64,000 nt of DNA. Origin: Intrasporangiaceae bacterium (GTDB taxonomy: Bacteria > Actinomycetota > Actinomycetes > Actinomycetales > Dermatophilaceae). The notes beneath the pieces were generated by a model that saw only the letters and a list, made by a program, of their open reading frames with translations, did not search any database and was not told the DNA's origin. The stretch lies in the NCBI GenBank assembly GCA_021324575.1, contig JAJPIW010000011.1, positions 1 through 64,000 of the forward strand, written 5' to 3'. Both the position numbers and the translations under genes were made by a program. Below are positions 21,641 to 31,985 of the stretch, piece after piece (position 1 is the first letter of the stretch; each line of letters opens with the position of its first letter).

Positions 21641-22752
21641 GCGACCACGCCCGCACCGACCTCGCCCAGACCGAGGACAGCCTGCGGCGGGCCCTGGCCC
21701 GCGACGCCGAGCGGGTCTCCCCGCCCGAGCGGCTCGGCGCGATCCTGCGCGAGGCGCATCGGCCGCCGGTGGCGACCCTCGTCGACGAAGCGTTGCGCGA
21801 CGCCCCGCCGGCCCGGCACACCTGGCTGGCAGCGGGCGCCGCCGCGGCTGCCGTCGTCGTGGCCGTCGCCGTGGGTGCGGCTGTCACCGACCGCGACCGC
21901 CCGACCACACCCGGAGCGACCGGGTCCAGCACGGCTCCGGCCACGGGCGCCTCGGCCAGCGGTCCGGGCACCAGCTCAGCGGCCCCCACGACGGGCCACG
22001 GCACCACGACGTCGGGCACGGTGGCGCTCCCCGTCTACTACGTCGGTCATACGGCGGGCAACGACGGCGCCGACGCGCTGCTGCGGGAGTTCGTCCCCAC
22101 GACTCTCGGAGGTGCGGACGGTCCGGCCGCCCGGGTCCAGCGCGCCGTCGACCTGGCGTTGGCCGCCGAGGGCACGTCGTATGCCGCGATCGGCCCGGGC
22201 CAGGTCACGTCCTCGGTGAACGAGGTGTCGTCAGCCGGAGTCGAGCTCACGCTCACGTCGGACACGGGCTCGATCACGCTCACCCCGACCCAGGAGGCCG
22301 CCATCACCTACACGGCTCAGGCCGCCGCTGCCACGGGCGCCGGTGCGATCACGGGCAACCTCCCGGTCACCATCGACCTGAACCCGCACACCTTCGGCCC
22401 GCTGGGCCGCGTCGGCCCCTTCGTCCGCAGCTCGTTCGGAACGTCGGTGCTGGCCCCGATCTGGGTCGACGCGCCCTATCGCGGGCAGGTCTACCCCGCC
22501 GGGCAGGCGATCAGGGTCACCGGCCTGGCATCGGTCTTCGAGGCGCAGTTCGCGTGGGAGGTCCGCCGGGGCGATGCCGTGGTGGCCAGCGGCTCGGCCA
22601 GGGCCGCCGAGGCGGCGCCGGCGCGCACGGCATACGCGTTCACGGTCGACCGCCTCCCGGCCGGCGACTACACGCTTCGGCTCTTCGAGCCCTCGGCCAA
22701 GGGCGACGGGACGCTGTCGGCCGAGGTGAGCACCACGTTCGCGGTGAGGTGA
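21637..22752 (+). CDS. Membrane-anchored Gmad2-domain protein, putative anti-sigma partner
   Basis: The 371-residue protein has a 65-residue acidic/basic cytoplasmic N-terminus (RRALARDAERVSPPERLGAIL), one membrane span (TWLAAGAAAAAVVVAVAV, about 65-88), a Ser/Thr/Pro linker and an extracytoplasmic part. That part ends in a Gmad2 immunoglobulin-like domain (VDAPYRGQVYPAGQAIRVTG to TFAVR), a domain linked with GerMN/spore-germination proteins. There is no HxxxCxxC zinc motif. Translational coupling to the sigma factor suggests it senses the envelope and holds the sigma factor, but this is inference from position. Confidence 0.8.
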   Translation: MSDHARTDLAQTEDSLRRALARDAERVSPPERLGAILREAHRPPVATLVDEALRDAPPARHTWLAAGAAAAAVVVAVAVGAAVTDRDRPTTPGATGSSTAPATGASASGPGTSSAAPTTGHGTTTSGTVALPVYYVGHTAGNDGADALLREFVPTTLGGADGPAARVQRAVDLALAAEGTSYAAIGPGQVTSSVNEVSSAGVELTLTSDTGSITLTPTQEAAITYTAQAAAATGAGAITGNLPVTIDLNPHTFGPLGRVGPFVRSSFGTSVLAPIWVDAPYRGQVYPAGQAIRVTGLASVFEAQFAWEVRRGDAVVASGSARAAEAAPARTAYAFTVDRLPAGDYTLRLFEPSAKGDGTLSAEVSTTFAVR

Positions 22753-22764
22753 GGTTCGCCGAGA

Positions 22765-23508
22765 TCAGCGCCAGCGGCTTGCGGCCGAGAGGACCGCGAG
22801 GGCGGCCGGACCGGCACTGCTCGACCGGAGCACGGTGCTGCCCAGCCGGACGACCTTCGCGCTTGCGGCGGCCAGCGCCTCGAGCTCGGCGGGCGTGATC
22901 CCGCCTTCGGGACCGACGACGAGCAGGACGTCGCCCTGAGCCGGAACCGCTTGTGCCGCAAGGGGTTCGGTCGCCTCCTCGTGCAGCACGTATGCCGCGC
23001 TCGCACCGTGGGTGAGCGCCACGACCCCCCGCAGGTCGACGAGGTCCCACACCTCGGGGAAGCGAGACCGGCGCGACTGCTTGCCGGCCGCGCGCACCGT
23101 GTCGACCCAGCGCTGTCTGGCCTTGGCGCCGCGCTCGGCCCGCCACTGGACGATGCTGCGCTGGGCCTGCCACGGGACCACGACGTCGACGCCGAGCTCG
23201 GTCGCGGCCTCGATGGCCTGGTCGTCGCGGTCGCCCTTGGCGAGCGCCTGGACGAGGACGAACCTCGGCTCGAGGGGGGCCTCACGGCTGACGGCGTCCA
23301 CCCGGATGTCGAGGTCGGCCTTGCCTGCCGCGACGACCTCTCCGGTCAGGCGGACGCCCGCACCGTCGACGAGGTCGACCTGCTCCCCCAGCCCGATCCG
23401 GCGGACCGTTGCCGCGTGGCGGCCCTCGGGGCCGTCGAGGATGACGACATCGCCGACTGCCACCCCCGCCGTGTGCTCGGCGTCGCTGACGAAGACGGGA
23501 CGGCTCAC
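22765..23508 (-). CDS. rsmE: 16S rRNA (uracil-1498-N3)-methyltransferase RsmE
   Basis: SPOUT-class enzyme that methylates U1498 of 16S rRNA. The 247-residue protein has an N-terminal PUA-like domain (HAATVRRIGLGEQVDLVDG), the LVQALAKGDRDDQAIEAATELGV block, then VGPEGGITPAELEA and the knot end LGSTVLRSSSAGPAALAVL. The usual ETA triplet of the knot is SSA here, a variant seen in actinobacteria. It lies downstream of dnaJ with a 50-base gap holding a small GGTTGTC/GACAACC inverted repeat (23523-23556). Confidence 0.94.
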   Translation of the reverse strand: MSRPVFVSDAEHTAGVAVGDVVILDGPEGRHAATVRRIGLGEQVDLVDGAGVRLTGEVVAAGKADLDIRVDAVSREAPLEPRFVLVQALAKGDRDDQAIEAATELGVDVVVPWQAQRSIVQWRAERGAKARQRWVDTVRAAGKQSRRSRFPEVWDLVDLRGVVALTHGASAAYVLHEEATEPLAAQAVPAQGDVLLVVGPEGGITPAELEALAAASAKVVRLGSTVLRSSSAGPAALAVLSAASRWR

Positions 23509-23558
23509 GGCATACGACCTGTGGTTGTCACCGAGACAGCGGTCACCGCGACAACCTC

Positions 23559-24683
23559 TCAGTGGCCCTTGAAGGCGTCGCGCAGCTTGCCGAACAGGCC
23601 CTGGTCGGCCGCGGTCACCCGGCCGGCGGGGCGCTCCTCGCCACGGGCGACGGCCAGCTGACGCAGGAGGTCCTCCTGGTGGGCGTCGAGCCCGCGCGGC
23701 GTCGAGACGGCCATGTGGACGATGACGTCGCCCCGGCCACCGCCGCGCAGATGGGTGACGCCGAGCCCGCGCAGGGTCTTGGTCTCACCGGACTGGGTGC
23801 CGGTGGTCACATCGACCGGGCGCGACCCGTCGAAGGTCTCCAGCTCGACCGTCGTGCCGAGGGCAGCAGCGGTCATCGGAATCTCGAGGGTGGCGTGCAG
23901 GTCGTCGCCGCGCCGGCTGAACAGGTGGTGGGGCCGCACCTTGACCTCGACATAGAGGTCGCCGGGCGGGCCGCCACCGGGACCGACCTCGCCCTCGCCG
24001 GCGAGCTGGATCCGGGTGCCGGTGTCGACGCCGGCCGGCACCTTGATGGTCATCGTCCGCCGCTGCCGGACGCGGCCGTCGCCGGAGCACTCGAAGCAGG
24101 GGTTGGTGATGACCTCGCCGAAGCCCTGGCAGGCGGAGCACGGGCGGGTCGTCATGACCTGGCCGAGGAACGAGCGCTGGACCTGCTGGATCTCACCGCG
24201 CCCGTTGCAGACGTCGCACCGCCGGCGACCGGTGCCGGGCTGGGCGCCGTCGCCGTGGCAGGTGCCGCAGAGGACCGCCGTGTCGATGGTCAGCGGGCTC
24301 TCCCCGCCGAAGACCGCCTGCTCGAGGTCGAGGTCGAGGCGGACGAGCCCGTCCTGGCCGCGCATCGCCCGGGACCGCGGCCCACGACCCGCGCCACCGG
24401 CAGCACCACCGAAGAACGCGTCCATGATGTCGCTGAACGAGAAGCCCTGGCCGAAGCCGCCGTGTGCGCCGCCGTAGGGGTCCGAGCCCATGTCGTAGGA
24501 GCGCCGCTTGTCGGCGTCGGAGAGGACGTCGTAGGCCTGGGAGACCTTCTTGAACTCCTCCTCGACCTCGGGGCCGGGGTTGACGTCGGGGTGCAGCTGA
24601 CGGGCCTTGCGGCGGTAGGCCCGCTTGATGTCCTCCGGGCTCGCGTCACGCGCGACGCCCAGGTCGGCGTAGTAGTCGTTCAA
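23559..24683 (-). CDS. dnaJ: Chaperone DnaJ (second, hrcA-linked copy type)
   Basis: Hsp40 co-chaperone that stimulates DnaK. The 374-residue protein has the J domain with the HPD motif near residue 32, a Gly/Phe-rich linker, four CxxCxGxG zinc repeats ([32 protein letters not shown]) and the two beta-sandwich client domains. Translation appears to begin at TTG (24683-24681), preceded by GAGAAGGAACTCC; no ATG or GTG fits. It is downstream of hrcA in the heat-shock unit. A three-copy 16-bp repeat lies between them. Confidence 0.95.
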   Translation of the reverse strand: MNDYYADLGVARDASPEDIKRAYRRKARQLHPDVNPGPEVEEEFKKVSQAYDVLSDADKRRSYDMGSDPYGGAHGGFGQGFSFSDIMDAFFGGAAGGAGRGPRSRAMRGQDGLVRLDLDLEQAVFGGESPLTIDTAVLCGTCHGDGAQPGTGRRRCDVCNGRGEIQQVQRSFLGQVMTTRPCSACQGFGEVITNPCFECSGDGRVRQRRTMTIKVPAGVDTGTRIQLAGEGEVGPGGGPPGDLYVEVKVRPHHLFSRRGDDLHATLEIPMTAAALGTTVELETFDGSRPVDVTTGTQSGETKTLRGLGVTHLRGGGRGDVIVHMAVSTPRGLDAHQEDLLRQLAVARGEERPAGRVTAADQGLFGKLRDAFKGH

Positions 24684-24699
24684 GGAGTTCCTTCTCGTG

Positions 24700-24748
24700 T
24701 CAGTGCGGTTCAGTCTCAGTGCGGTTCAGACTCAGGTGCGGTTCAGTC
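24700..24748 (-). repeat. Three 16-17-bp direct repeats between hrcA and dnaJ
   Basis: Units at 24700-24715, 24716-24731 and 24732-24748 share TGCGGTTCAG on the + strand. The last one covers the hrcA stop codon, and the array ends about 10 bases before the dnaJ ribosome site. Read leftwards, each unit offers TGA stops (GACTGAACCGCACTGA), so the array was perhaps produced by slippage at the stop. Confidence 0.8.
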
Positions 24749-25768
24749 CCCGAGGACCTGGGACAGGTAGGTGGCAACGGCCCGGACCGCCGCCATCGTC
24801 GAGGGGTAGTCCATCCGGGTCGGGCCGATGACGCCGAGACCGGCGACCAGGTCCGAACCGGTGCCGTAGGCCGAGGCGACCATGGACGCGGCGTGCAGCC
24901 CGGCATACGAGTTCTCGTGGCCGATCCGCACCGCGACCGCGTCGTCGTGGCCCACGGTGTTCAACAGCTTCAGGAGGACCACGTGCTGTTCCAACGCGTC
25001 CAGGACCTCGCCGATGCCGCCCTGGAACTCACCGGAGCGGACCAGGTTGGCGGTGCCGGCGAGGACGACCCGCTCCTCGCGCTCCTCGACGAGGGCGTCG
25101 TCGATGGTCGCCGCGACCGTGCGCGCCAGGTCACGCTCGTGCGGCTCGAACTGGTCGGGGACGGCCCCCAGGCCGACGGCGGCGTCGGCGACCGGGCGGC
25201 CGACCACCACGGCGTTGACCGCCGTGCGGATCCGCGACAGCAGCTGCTCGCCGCCGGTTCGCTCCAGGTCGGTCGGCGACTCGATGACGCGCTGCTCGAC
25301 CCGCCCGGTGTTGAGGATGAGGACGACCATGAGCCGACTCTGGCCGAGGGGAACGAGCTCGACGTGGCGGACCTGGGACCGGGTCAGCGAGGGGTACTGG
25401 ACGACGGCGACCTGGTGGGTCAGCGACGCGAGGAGGCGCACGGTCCGGTCCACCACATCGTCCAGATCGACTGCGCCGTTGAGGAACTCGGCGATCGCGG
25501 CCCGCTCGGAGGACCGGAGCGGCTTGATCGCTGCCAGCCGGTCGACGAACCGGCGGTAGCCCAGGTCGGTCGGGATCCGGCCGGCGCTCGTGTGCGGTGC
25601 AGTGATCAGCCCCTCATCCTCCAGCGCGGCCATGTCGTTGCGGACGGTGGCCGCCGAGACGCCGAGGTTGTGCCGTTCGAGGAGCGCCCGCGAGCCCACC
25701 GGCTCACTCGTGCGGACGAAGTCCTGGACGATGGCGCGCAGCACGTCCATCCGCCGGTCGTCGCTCAT
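24743..25768 (-). CDS. hrcA: Heat-inducible transcription repressor HrcA
   Basis: Represses chaperone operons by binding CIRCE elements. The 341-residue protein begins [20 protein letters not shown] with a winged helix ([33 protein letters not shown]) and ends with the GAF-like regulatory domain ([10 protein letters not shown]-type segment read here as [31 protein letters not shown]). I chose the ATG at 25768, preceded by GGGAGG, over an upstream ATG lying within the leader. A CIRCE-like operator lies 57 bases upstream, so the unit hrcA-dnaJ is autoregulated. Confidence 0.96.
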   Translation of the reverse strand: MSDDRRMDVLRAIVQDFVRTSEPVGSRALLERHNLGVSAATVRNDMAALEDEGLITAPHTSAGRIPTDLGYRRFVDRLAAIKPLRSSERAAIAEFLNGAVDLDDVVDRTVRLLASLTHQVAVVQYPSLTRSQVRHVELVPLGQSRLMVVLILNTGRVEQRVIESPTDLERTGGEQLLSRIRTAVNAVVVGRPVADAAVGLGAVPDQFEPHERDLARTVAATIDDALVEEREERVVLAGTANLVRSGEFQGGIGEVLDALEQHVVLLKLLNTVGHDDAVAVRIGHENSYAGLHAASMVASAYGTGSDLVAGLGVIGPTRMDYPSTMAAVRAVATYLSQVLGD

Positions 25769-25824
25769 CGGGCCTCCCTCACGCTCTCCTCGTCGCGGGC
25801 ACCCGCGTGCCGGGCGCATCGTTC

Positions 25825-25849
25825 TGGCACTCGTATGCCGTGAGTGCCA
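25825..25849. promoter_or_regulatory. CIRCE operator upstream of hrcA
   Basis: TGGCACTC and GAGTGCCA are perfect inverted arms separated by nine bases, matching the consensus TTAGCACTC-N9-GAGTGCTAA with A-to-G/T-to-C changes in each arm. The nine-base spacer is GTATGCCGT, i.e. it consists of the genome-wide octamer plus one base. It is the expected HrcA-binding site controlling hrcA-dnaJ. Confidence 0.85.
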
Positions 25850-25923
25850 AGTCTACGTGTTCACGCCTGGACTGTCGGCGTGCCATGGCCCGAGGGCGCG
25901 GTGGACCGGCATAGCCTCCCCGG

Positions 25924-26802
25924 GTGACCGACCGTTATGGCTCCGACGTGCTCTCCGGCGACTGGCGCAGGCCCGCGCGCGGACGGACCCGGCCGGTCGA
26001 GGCCGAGACCGGCCTGGTCGTCGAGGACGTCGAGACGGGCTGGGTCGGGGCGGTCGTGCGGGTCGAGAAGGCCGGCGGCATGCAGGTCGTCCACCTCGAG
26101 GACCGCCGTGGTCGGACCAAGGGCTTCCGTCTCGGGCCCGGGTTCCTCCTCGACGGGGCTCCGGTGACGCTCACGCCCCCAACGGCGGCCTCCCGGGCGG
26201 CCCTGGGCGCGGCGCGTGCGGCCACGGCCCGGACCGCCTCGGGGTCGGTCGCCGTCACCGGCCAACGGGCGCGAGTCGCCTCCGGGTCGCGGATCTTCGT
26301 CGAGGGCAAGCACGACGCCGAGCTCGTCGAGAAGGTGTGGGGCGCGGACCTGCGGGTCGAGGGCGTCGTCGTCGAGATGCTCGACGGCGTCGACGACCTC
26401 GCGGCCGCGATCCGCGACTTCGCCCCCGGACCCGGCCGGCGGCTGGGAGTGCTCGTCGACCACCTCGTGCCCGGGTCCAAGGAGAGCCGGATCGTGCAGG
26501 AGGCGAGCGGCATGCGACCGTATGCCGCTCACGTCCTCGTCGTCGGCCACCCGTACGTCGACGTCTGGCAGTCGGTGCGGCCGGAGCGGCTCGGGCTGTC
26601 CGCCTGGCCGGTGATCCCCCGCACGGTGGAGTGGAAGCAGGGGATCGTCGCCCACCTCGGCTGGCCGCACCAGACCCAGGCCGACCTGGCGATGGCCTGG
26701 AAGCGGATCCTCGGGACGGTCCGGACGTACGCCGACCTCGAGCCCAGCCTGCTCGGCCGGGTCGAGGAGCTCATCGACTTCGTGACCGCCCCAGACGCGT
26801 GA
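25924..26802 (+). CDS. DUF3097 family protein
   Basis: The 292-residue protein belongs to an actinobacterial family of unknown function found beside hrcA/hemW. It has an N-terminal basic stretch, a small barrel-like region (GLVVEDVETGWVGAVVRVEK) and a C-terminal part with IFVEGKHDAELVEKVWG and LVDHLVPGSKESRI. Their spacing of a Glu and later acidic residues recalls a Toprim fold; a nucleic-acid role is therefore possible but unproven. The start is GTG at 25924. It is divergent from hrcA. Confidence 0.85.
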   Translation: MTDRYGSDVLSGDWRRPARGRTRPVEAETGLVVEDVETGWVGAVVRVEKAGGMQVVHLEDRRGRTKGFRLGPGFLLDGAPVTLTPPTAASRAALGAARAATARTASGSVAVTGQRARVASGSRIFVEGKHDAELVEKVWGADLRVEGVVVEMLDGVDDLAAAIRDFAPGPGRRLGVLVDHLVPGSKESRIVQEASGMRPYAAHVLVVGHPYVDVWQSVRPERLGLSAWPVIPRTVEWKQGIVAHLGWPHQTQADLAMAWKRILGTVRTYADLEPSLLGRVEELIDFVTAPDA

Positions 26803-26815
26803 GCCGGGCCCGGCC

Positions 26816-26870
26816 CGCTCCGGACCCGCTCCGGACCCGCTCCCGATCCGCTCCGGATCCTCTCCGGATC
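26816..26870. repeat. Five 11-bp tandem repeats after the DUF3097 gene
   Basis: Five consecutive 11-base units of the form CGCTCCGGAYC run from 26816 to 26870, starting 13 bases beyond the DUF3097 stop codon. The later units carry T for C at position 10. No hairpin or gene is apparent. Confidence 0.85.
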
Positions 26871-26982
26871 TGCCGCTCGGGGTCTGCCCTGAGCGCACCC
26901 TGACCGCACCCCGAAGCCGGAACATGTGGTCATCGCCATGCGCTTCACTGGTGGACACACACCCGCCAAGGAGGGGACCCCA

Positions 26983-27420
26983 ATGACCAACTACCCGCAG
27001 GACCCGGGCTCGCGCCATGCCGACCAGCCACTGAGTGGCTACGGCGCTCCGGTCGGCTCGGTCGCGCCCACGATGACACCCGACCAGGAGCGCACCTGGG
27101 CCACCGCCAGCCACCTCATCCCGCTCGCCGCCATGGTGCTCAGCGCCGGCGTCCTCGGGTTCGTCGCGTCGCTCGTCATGTACTTCGTGATGCGCGACCG
27201 AGGACCCTTCGTCCGTCAGGCCGCCGCCAACTCGCTCAACGTCCAGATCATCACCGGGATCGTGCTGGTCGTCTCGGTCCCGCTCATGTTCGTGCTCGTC
27301 GGCTTCGCCACGTACGGGCTCGCCCTGGTCTTCGCCTTCGTCGTCCACCTCGTCGCGGCGATCAGGGCCAACCAGGGCGAGTGGTACAACCCGCCGATGA
27401 CGCCGCACTTCGTCAAGTAG
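26983..27420 (+). CDS. DUF4870 family membrane protein
   Basis: The 145-residue protein has a polar N-terminus, then three hydrophobic spans: HLIPLAAMVLSAGVLGFVASLVMYF, ITGIVLVVSVPLMFVLVGFATYG and LALVFAFVVHLVAAI. The conserved FVRQAAANSLNVQI element stands between the first two, as in DUF4870/Tic20-like proteins. The ATG at 26983 has a consensus AAGGAGG site. The function of the family is unknown. It ends 15 bases from the convergent hemW. Confidence 0.85.
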   Translation: MTNYPQDPGSRHADQPLSGYGAPVGSVAPTMTPDQERTWATASHLIPLAAMVLSAGVLGFVASLVMYFVMRDRGPFVRQAAANSLNVQIITGIVLVVSVPLMFVLVGFATYGLALVFAFVVHLVAAIRANQGEWYNPPMTPHFVK

Positions 27421-27435
27421 CGACCGTCTCCGCCG

Positions 27436-28695
27436 TCACCAGCCGAGCAGCCGCCGCACGACGGTATCGGCCAGCAGCCGCCCACGCAGCGTGAGCACCA
27501 CCCGGTGCCGCTGCAGGGCGGCTGCTCCGTCGATGAGGCCGTCGGCGATGAGCCCCGCCACGGCTGCTGCTGTGGGCAGGTCGTCGATGGCGAGCCCGTC
27601 GACGAGCCGCACGCCGAGCAGCACCGCCTCGTCGGCCCGCTGGGCAGCGGTGAGGGTCTCCCGAGCAGCCGCCGGCGACTCCAGCGAGGCCAGGCGCGCG
27701 GCATACGCCCGGGGATGCTTGACGTTCCACCACCGCACGCCGCCGACGTGGCTGTGCGCGCCGGGCCCGACACCCCACCACGTGTCGCCGCGCCAGTAGA
27801 GCTCGTTGTGGCGGCACCGGGTAGCGGGAGAGGTGGCCCAGTTGCTCACCTCGTACCAGCCGAACCCGGCGGCGGCCAGGCGCGCGTCGGCGAGCTCGTA
27901 CTTGGCCGCCTCGTCATCGTCGTCGGGCATCGCCACCTCGCCACGACGTACCTGCGCGGCCAGCTTGGTGCCCTGTTCCACGACAAGGGCGTACGCCGAG
28001 ACGTGGTCGGGCTGGAGGGCGACCGCGGCATCCAGGCTCGCCGCCCAGTCGTCCACGGACTCCCCCGGCGTGCCGTAGATGAGGTCGACACTGACCTGGA
28101 GCCCGGCCTCCTTGGCAGCCTCGACGGCGCGCGCGACACCGGCCGGATCATGAGTGCGCTCAAGGGTTCTCAGCACATGCGGGACGGCTGACTGCATCCC
28201 GATCGACACCCGGGTGAAGCCGCCGTCGGCGAGGGCGCGCAGGTCGTCGACAGTGACCGAGTCGGGGTTGGCCTCGGTGGTCACCTCGGCGTCCGCGGCC
28301 AGTCCGAACCGGTCCCGTATGCCGTGGAGCACGGCCACCAGGTCACGCGCCGGGAGCAGGGTCGGAGTGCCGCCGCCGAAGAAGACGGTGTCGACCGGGC
28401 GGGCCTCGGGCAGCACCTGGCGGGCGAGGTCGAGCTCGGCCAGGGCGGCACCGGCATACGTCTCGACGCTGGCGCCGAGGAGGGTGCGACCCGCAGGGTG
28501 CGCGACGGTTGGTGGACCGGCGTTTCCGAGCTCGCGCGCGGTGTAGGTGTTGAAGTCGCAGTAGCCGCAGCGGACGGTGCAGAACGGGACGTGGACGTAG
28601 ACGCCGAACGGTCGGCCGGCTGCCTGGGTCAGGGCCGCCCTCGGAAGGGTCCCGTCGACCGGCGCAGGGTCACCGTCGGGCAGGGCGCTGGGCAC
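27436..28695 (-). CDS. hemW: Radical SAM heme chaperone HemW
   Basis: HemN-like protein that inserts heme into target proteins. The 419-residue product has the radical-SAM cluster motif CTVRCGYC near residue 38, FFGGGTPTLL, TEANPDSV and a C-terminal HemN domain (WWGVGPGAHSHVGGVRWWN). It lacks the second-SAM features of true oxygen-independent coproporphyrinogen oxidases, in line with the chaperone branch. I chose GTG at 28695 (PSALPDGDPAP) because close relatives begin here; the frame stays open to 28812. Confidence 0.92.
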   Translation of the reverse strand: MPSALPDGDPAPVDGTLPRAALTQAAGRPFGVYVHVPFCTVRCGYCDFNTYTARELGNAGPPTVAHPAGRTLLGASVETYAGAALAELDLARQVLPEARPVDTVFFGGGTPTLLPARDLVAVLHGIRDRFGLAADAEVTTEANPDSVTVDDLRALADGGFTRVSIGMQSAVPHVLRTLERTHDPAGVARAVEAAKEAGLQVSVDLIYGTPGESVDDWAASLDAAVALQPDHVSAYALVVEQGTKLAAQVRRGEVAMPDDDDEAAKYELADARLAAAGFGWYEVSNWATSPATRCRHNELYWRGDTWWGVGPGAHSHVGGVRWWNVKHPRAYAARLASLESPAAARETLTAAQRADEAVLLGVRLVDGLAIDDLPTAAAVAGLIADGLIDGAAALQRHRVVLTLRGRLLADTVVRRLLGW

Positions 28696-28839
28696 GTCGC
28701 CATGGTCGCAGACCACGAGGAGGCGGTCCGTCCCGGTTGCTCCGGCGTGTTCGGGCCGACACGCCGGAACGCCGGAAATCTCGGGAGAAAGTTGCTCGAG
28801 AGGGGTTGCCAAGAGCCGTGGCCCGGACTAGAAATGGTC

Positions 28840-28932
28840 TTACGCAATCACCTCGGTGAGAGCGTCGGTGAAGGGCTTCGGCCCGGAACTGTCGAGGGCC
28901 TCGATCAACTCATACTTGATCGAGGCCCTCAC
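28840..28932 (-). CDS. Possible 30-residue leader peptide or small protein
   Basis: A GTG-started frame just after AAAAG encodes a 30-residue peptide with an amphipathic start (RASIKYELIEAL) and an end PKPFTDALTEVIA before TAA. Its codons (TAT, TTG, AGT, ATT, TAA) are AT-rich for this genome, which contrasts with both neighbours. Its first 39 bases form a perfect hairpin. It lies between the GAF regulator and hemW on the same strand. I do not recognise it; it could be a regulatory leader, a remnant gene end or the antisense strand of a small RNA. Confidence 0.35.
   Translation of the reverse strand: MRASIKYELIEALDSSGPKPFTDALTEVIA
28894..28930 (+). terminator. 15-bp perfect hairpin followed by TTTT
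   Basis: Arms 28894-28908 and 28916-28930 pair perfectly around a 7-base loop (CTCATAC). On the + strand the stem is followed by ACC and TTTT, the best intrinsic-terminator shape in the window. Yet no + strand gene ends here (flanking genes are on the - strand), so it may terminate an unannotated + strand RNA or act within the small reading frame on the other strand. Confidence 0.6.
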
Positions 28933-29030
28933 CTTTTGCTGCCGACGTGCTGCCCGAACCAGCCCCGCTGCGAAGGGTGACGCGGGCCGAGATCCGTTGG
29001 CGCACAGTCGAACTGGTCGCGTTCTCGTCC

Positions 29031-29070
29031 GGGCAGGCTCGTCCCGGGCAGGGTCGTCCCGGGCAGGCTC
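29031..29070. repeat. Three 15-bp tandem repeats over a gene end
   Basis: Units beginning GGGCAGG recur at 29031, 29046 and 29061 (GGGCAGGCTCGTCCC type). The last covers the stop codon of the GAF regulator gene. Between this array and the hairpin (28931-29030) I see no other gene. Confidence 0.75.
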
Positions 29071-30265
29071 AGGTGAGGTCGCGGTCCATCCGGGCAAGCT
29101 GGCCGGCGATGAGCGGCGCGAGCGGGGAGGACGGCTGCACAAGGTCGGACTGCGCCTGCCACATCGCGTAGTCCTCACTCCCCCAGCCCGAACGCGTCCA
29201 GCGGGACATGAGGTCCAGGTGACCGCTGCGCAGCACGGCCTCGCGCAGGGAGCTGGCGAGCCCGTCCCGGAGGCGAACGACACCGGGTGCCTCTGACCTC
29301 GACAGCAGCGGACCCCGATAGCTGGCCAGGGCGCCGGCCACGTCGCCCGCAGCCAGCACCGCCTCGACGGCCAGCCAGTCCGCCGACACCTCCGCGGCCA
29401 GCCGGTAGGGGCGCGAGGCGAGCAGGTCGTCCCCGAGGAGGGACCGGAGCCGGTTCAGCTCGGCCCGCAACGTGGAGGACGAGGAGTCCTCCTCATAGAG
29501 CAGGACGGCCAGCTCGTCCCCGGACAGCCCGTTGGGCGTCGAGGCGAGGAGGACGAGGAGCTCGCTGTGTCGGGGGCTGAGCCGCATCGACCGGGTCGAG
29601 TCGCCGACCGCGAGCAGGGCGTCTGACCGGCCCAGCGCCGACAACCGCACGGCCGGCGTCGAGCCGATCGCTGCGCGCGACGCCTGGCCCTGCCCGCTCA
29701 GCCGCTGCCGCCCCAGCTCCGCCTCGGCCATCCGCGCGGCAGCGCGCACCATCGCCATCGTCTGCGGCACGACGATCTGCTGACCACCGGTGATGTCGAG
29801 AACTCCGAGCAGTGAGCCGGTGCCGGGGTCGTGGATCGGGGCGGCGGCGCAGTTCCACCGCTGAACGCTGTGCCGGAAGTGCTCGGCGCCGATGACGCTC
29901 GCCGGCTGGTCCAGCGCCAGCGCCATGCCGGGCGCGTTGGTGCCGGCAAGCCGCTCGTCCCAGTTGCTGCCCTCGACGAAGCCGATCGACTCCGCCGCCC
30001 GCAGCAGGCTGGGGCGGCCGCACACCCAGAGCAGCTGGCCCTCGGCGTCCGACACGGCCATCACGGTGTCGCAGTCGCGAGCGGCCTGCCCGAGGACGTC
30101 GTCGAGGAGGGGAAAGACCGACGCAAGCGGATGTGCCTCCCGGTAGTCCCGCAGCTCGGTCTCGGGGAGCGTGATGGGAGCGTCGACCGTCTCGGCCCGG
30201 ACACCGGCGGCGGCGCTTCGGTACCAGGACTCCACGACTTGGGCCCGCATGGCCGGAGGGGTCAC
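29069..30265 (-). CDS. GAF-domain transcriptional regulator of aldehyde dehydrogenase
   Basis: The 398-residue protein resembles actinobacterial AcoR-like activators lacking the AAA+ domain. The N-terminal half is a GAF sensor ([18 protein letters not shown], then [18 protein letters not shown], then GVLDITG). The C-terminal half carries a winged-helix DNA-binding segment ([28 protein letters not shown]) with [16 protein letters not shown]. The start is GTG at 30265, or ATG at 30250. It is divergent from an acetaldehyde-dehydrogenase-type gene, a pairing seen repeatedly in actinobacteria, so it probably activates that gene in response to alcohol or aldehyde. Confidence 0.82.
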   Translation of the reverse strand: MTPPAMRAQVVESWYRSAAAGVRAETVDAPITLPETELRDYREAHPLASVFPLLDDVLGQAARDCDTVMAVSDAEGQLLWVCGRPSLLRAAESIGFVEGSNWDERLAGTNAPGMALALDQPASVIGAEHFRHSVQRWNCAAAPIHDPGTGSLLGVLDITGGQQIVVPQTMAMVRAAARMAEAELGRQRLSGQGQASRAAIGSTPAVRLSALGRSDALLAVGDSTRSMRLSPRHSELLVLLASTPNGLSGDELAVLLYEEDSSSSTLRAELNRLRSLLGDDLLASRPYRLAAEVSADWLAVEAVLAAGDVAGALASYRGPLLSRSEAPGVVRLRDGLASSLREAVLRSGHLDLMSRWTRSGWGSEDYAMWQAQSDLVQPSSPLAPLIAGQLARMDRDLT

Positions 30266-30427
30266 CCACTCATTCGAACATCACCGGCCGCCCGGCGACA
30301 GCCCTCCGGCCGATCCGGTCGCAACGTGGATGCAACATCGCCCGACCTACCGTGGCGGCATACGCCCACCGCGGGGCCGCTCCGAGCCCTCGGCGAGCAC
30401 ACGGCATACGAGGCAAAGGAGCCAACC
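30266..30427. promoter_or_regulatory. Divergent control region for the aldehyde dehydrogenase
   Basis: This 162-base region separates the regulator and dehydrogenase starts. It holds two octamers CGGCATAC (30356, 30403), a GCAAC repeat around 30321-30340 and the ribosome site AAAGGAG before the dehydrogenase ATG. No clear -35/-10 pair or palindrome could be fixed. Confidence 0.45.
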
Positions 30428-31951
<1,524 letters not shown>

Positions 31952-31985
31952 TGGAGCCCGACCGCGCGGTTGCGAGCCCGTCCTG

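Noticed and set aside
30266-30300. tRNA-like TTCGAAC element
   Set aside because: The T-loop-like string is isolated; no acceptor or anticodon stem surrounds it. No tRNA was found anywhere in the window.
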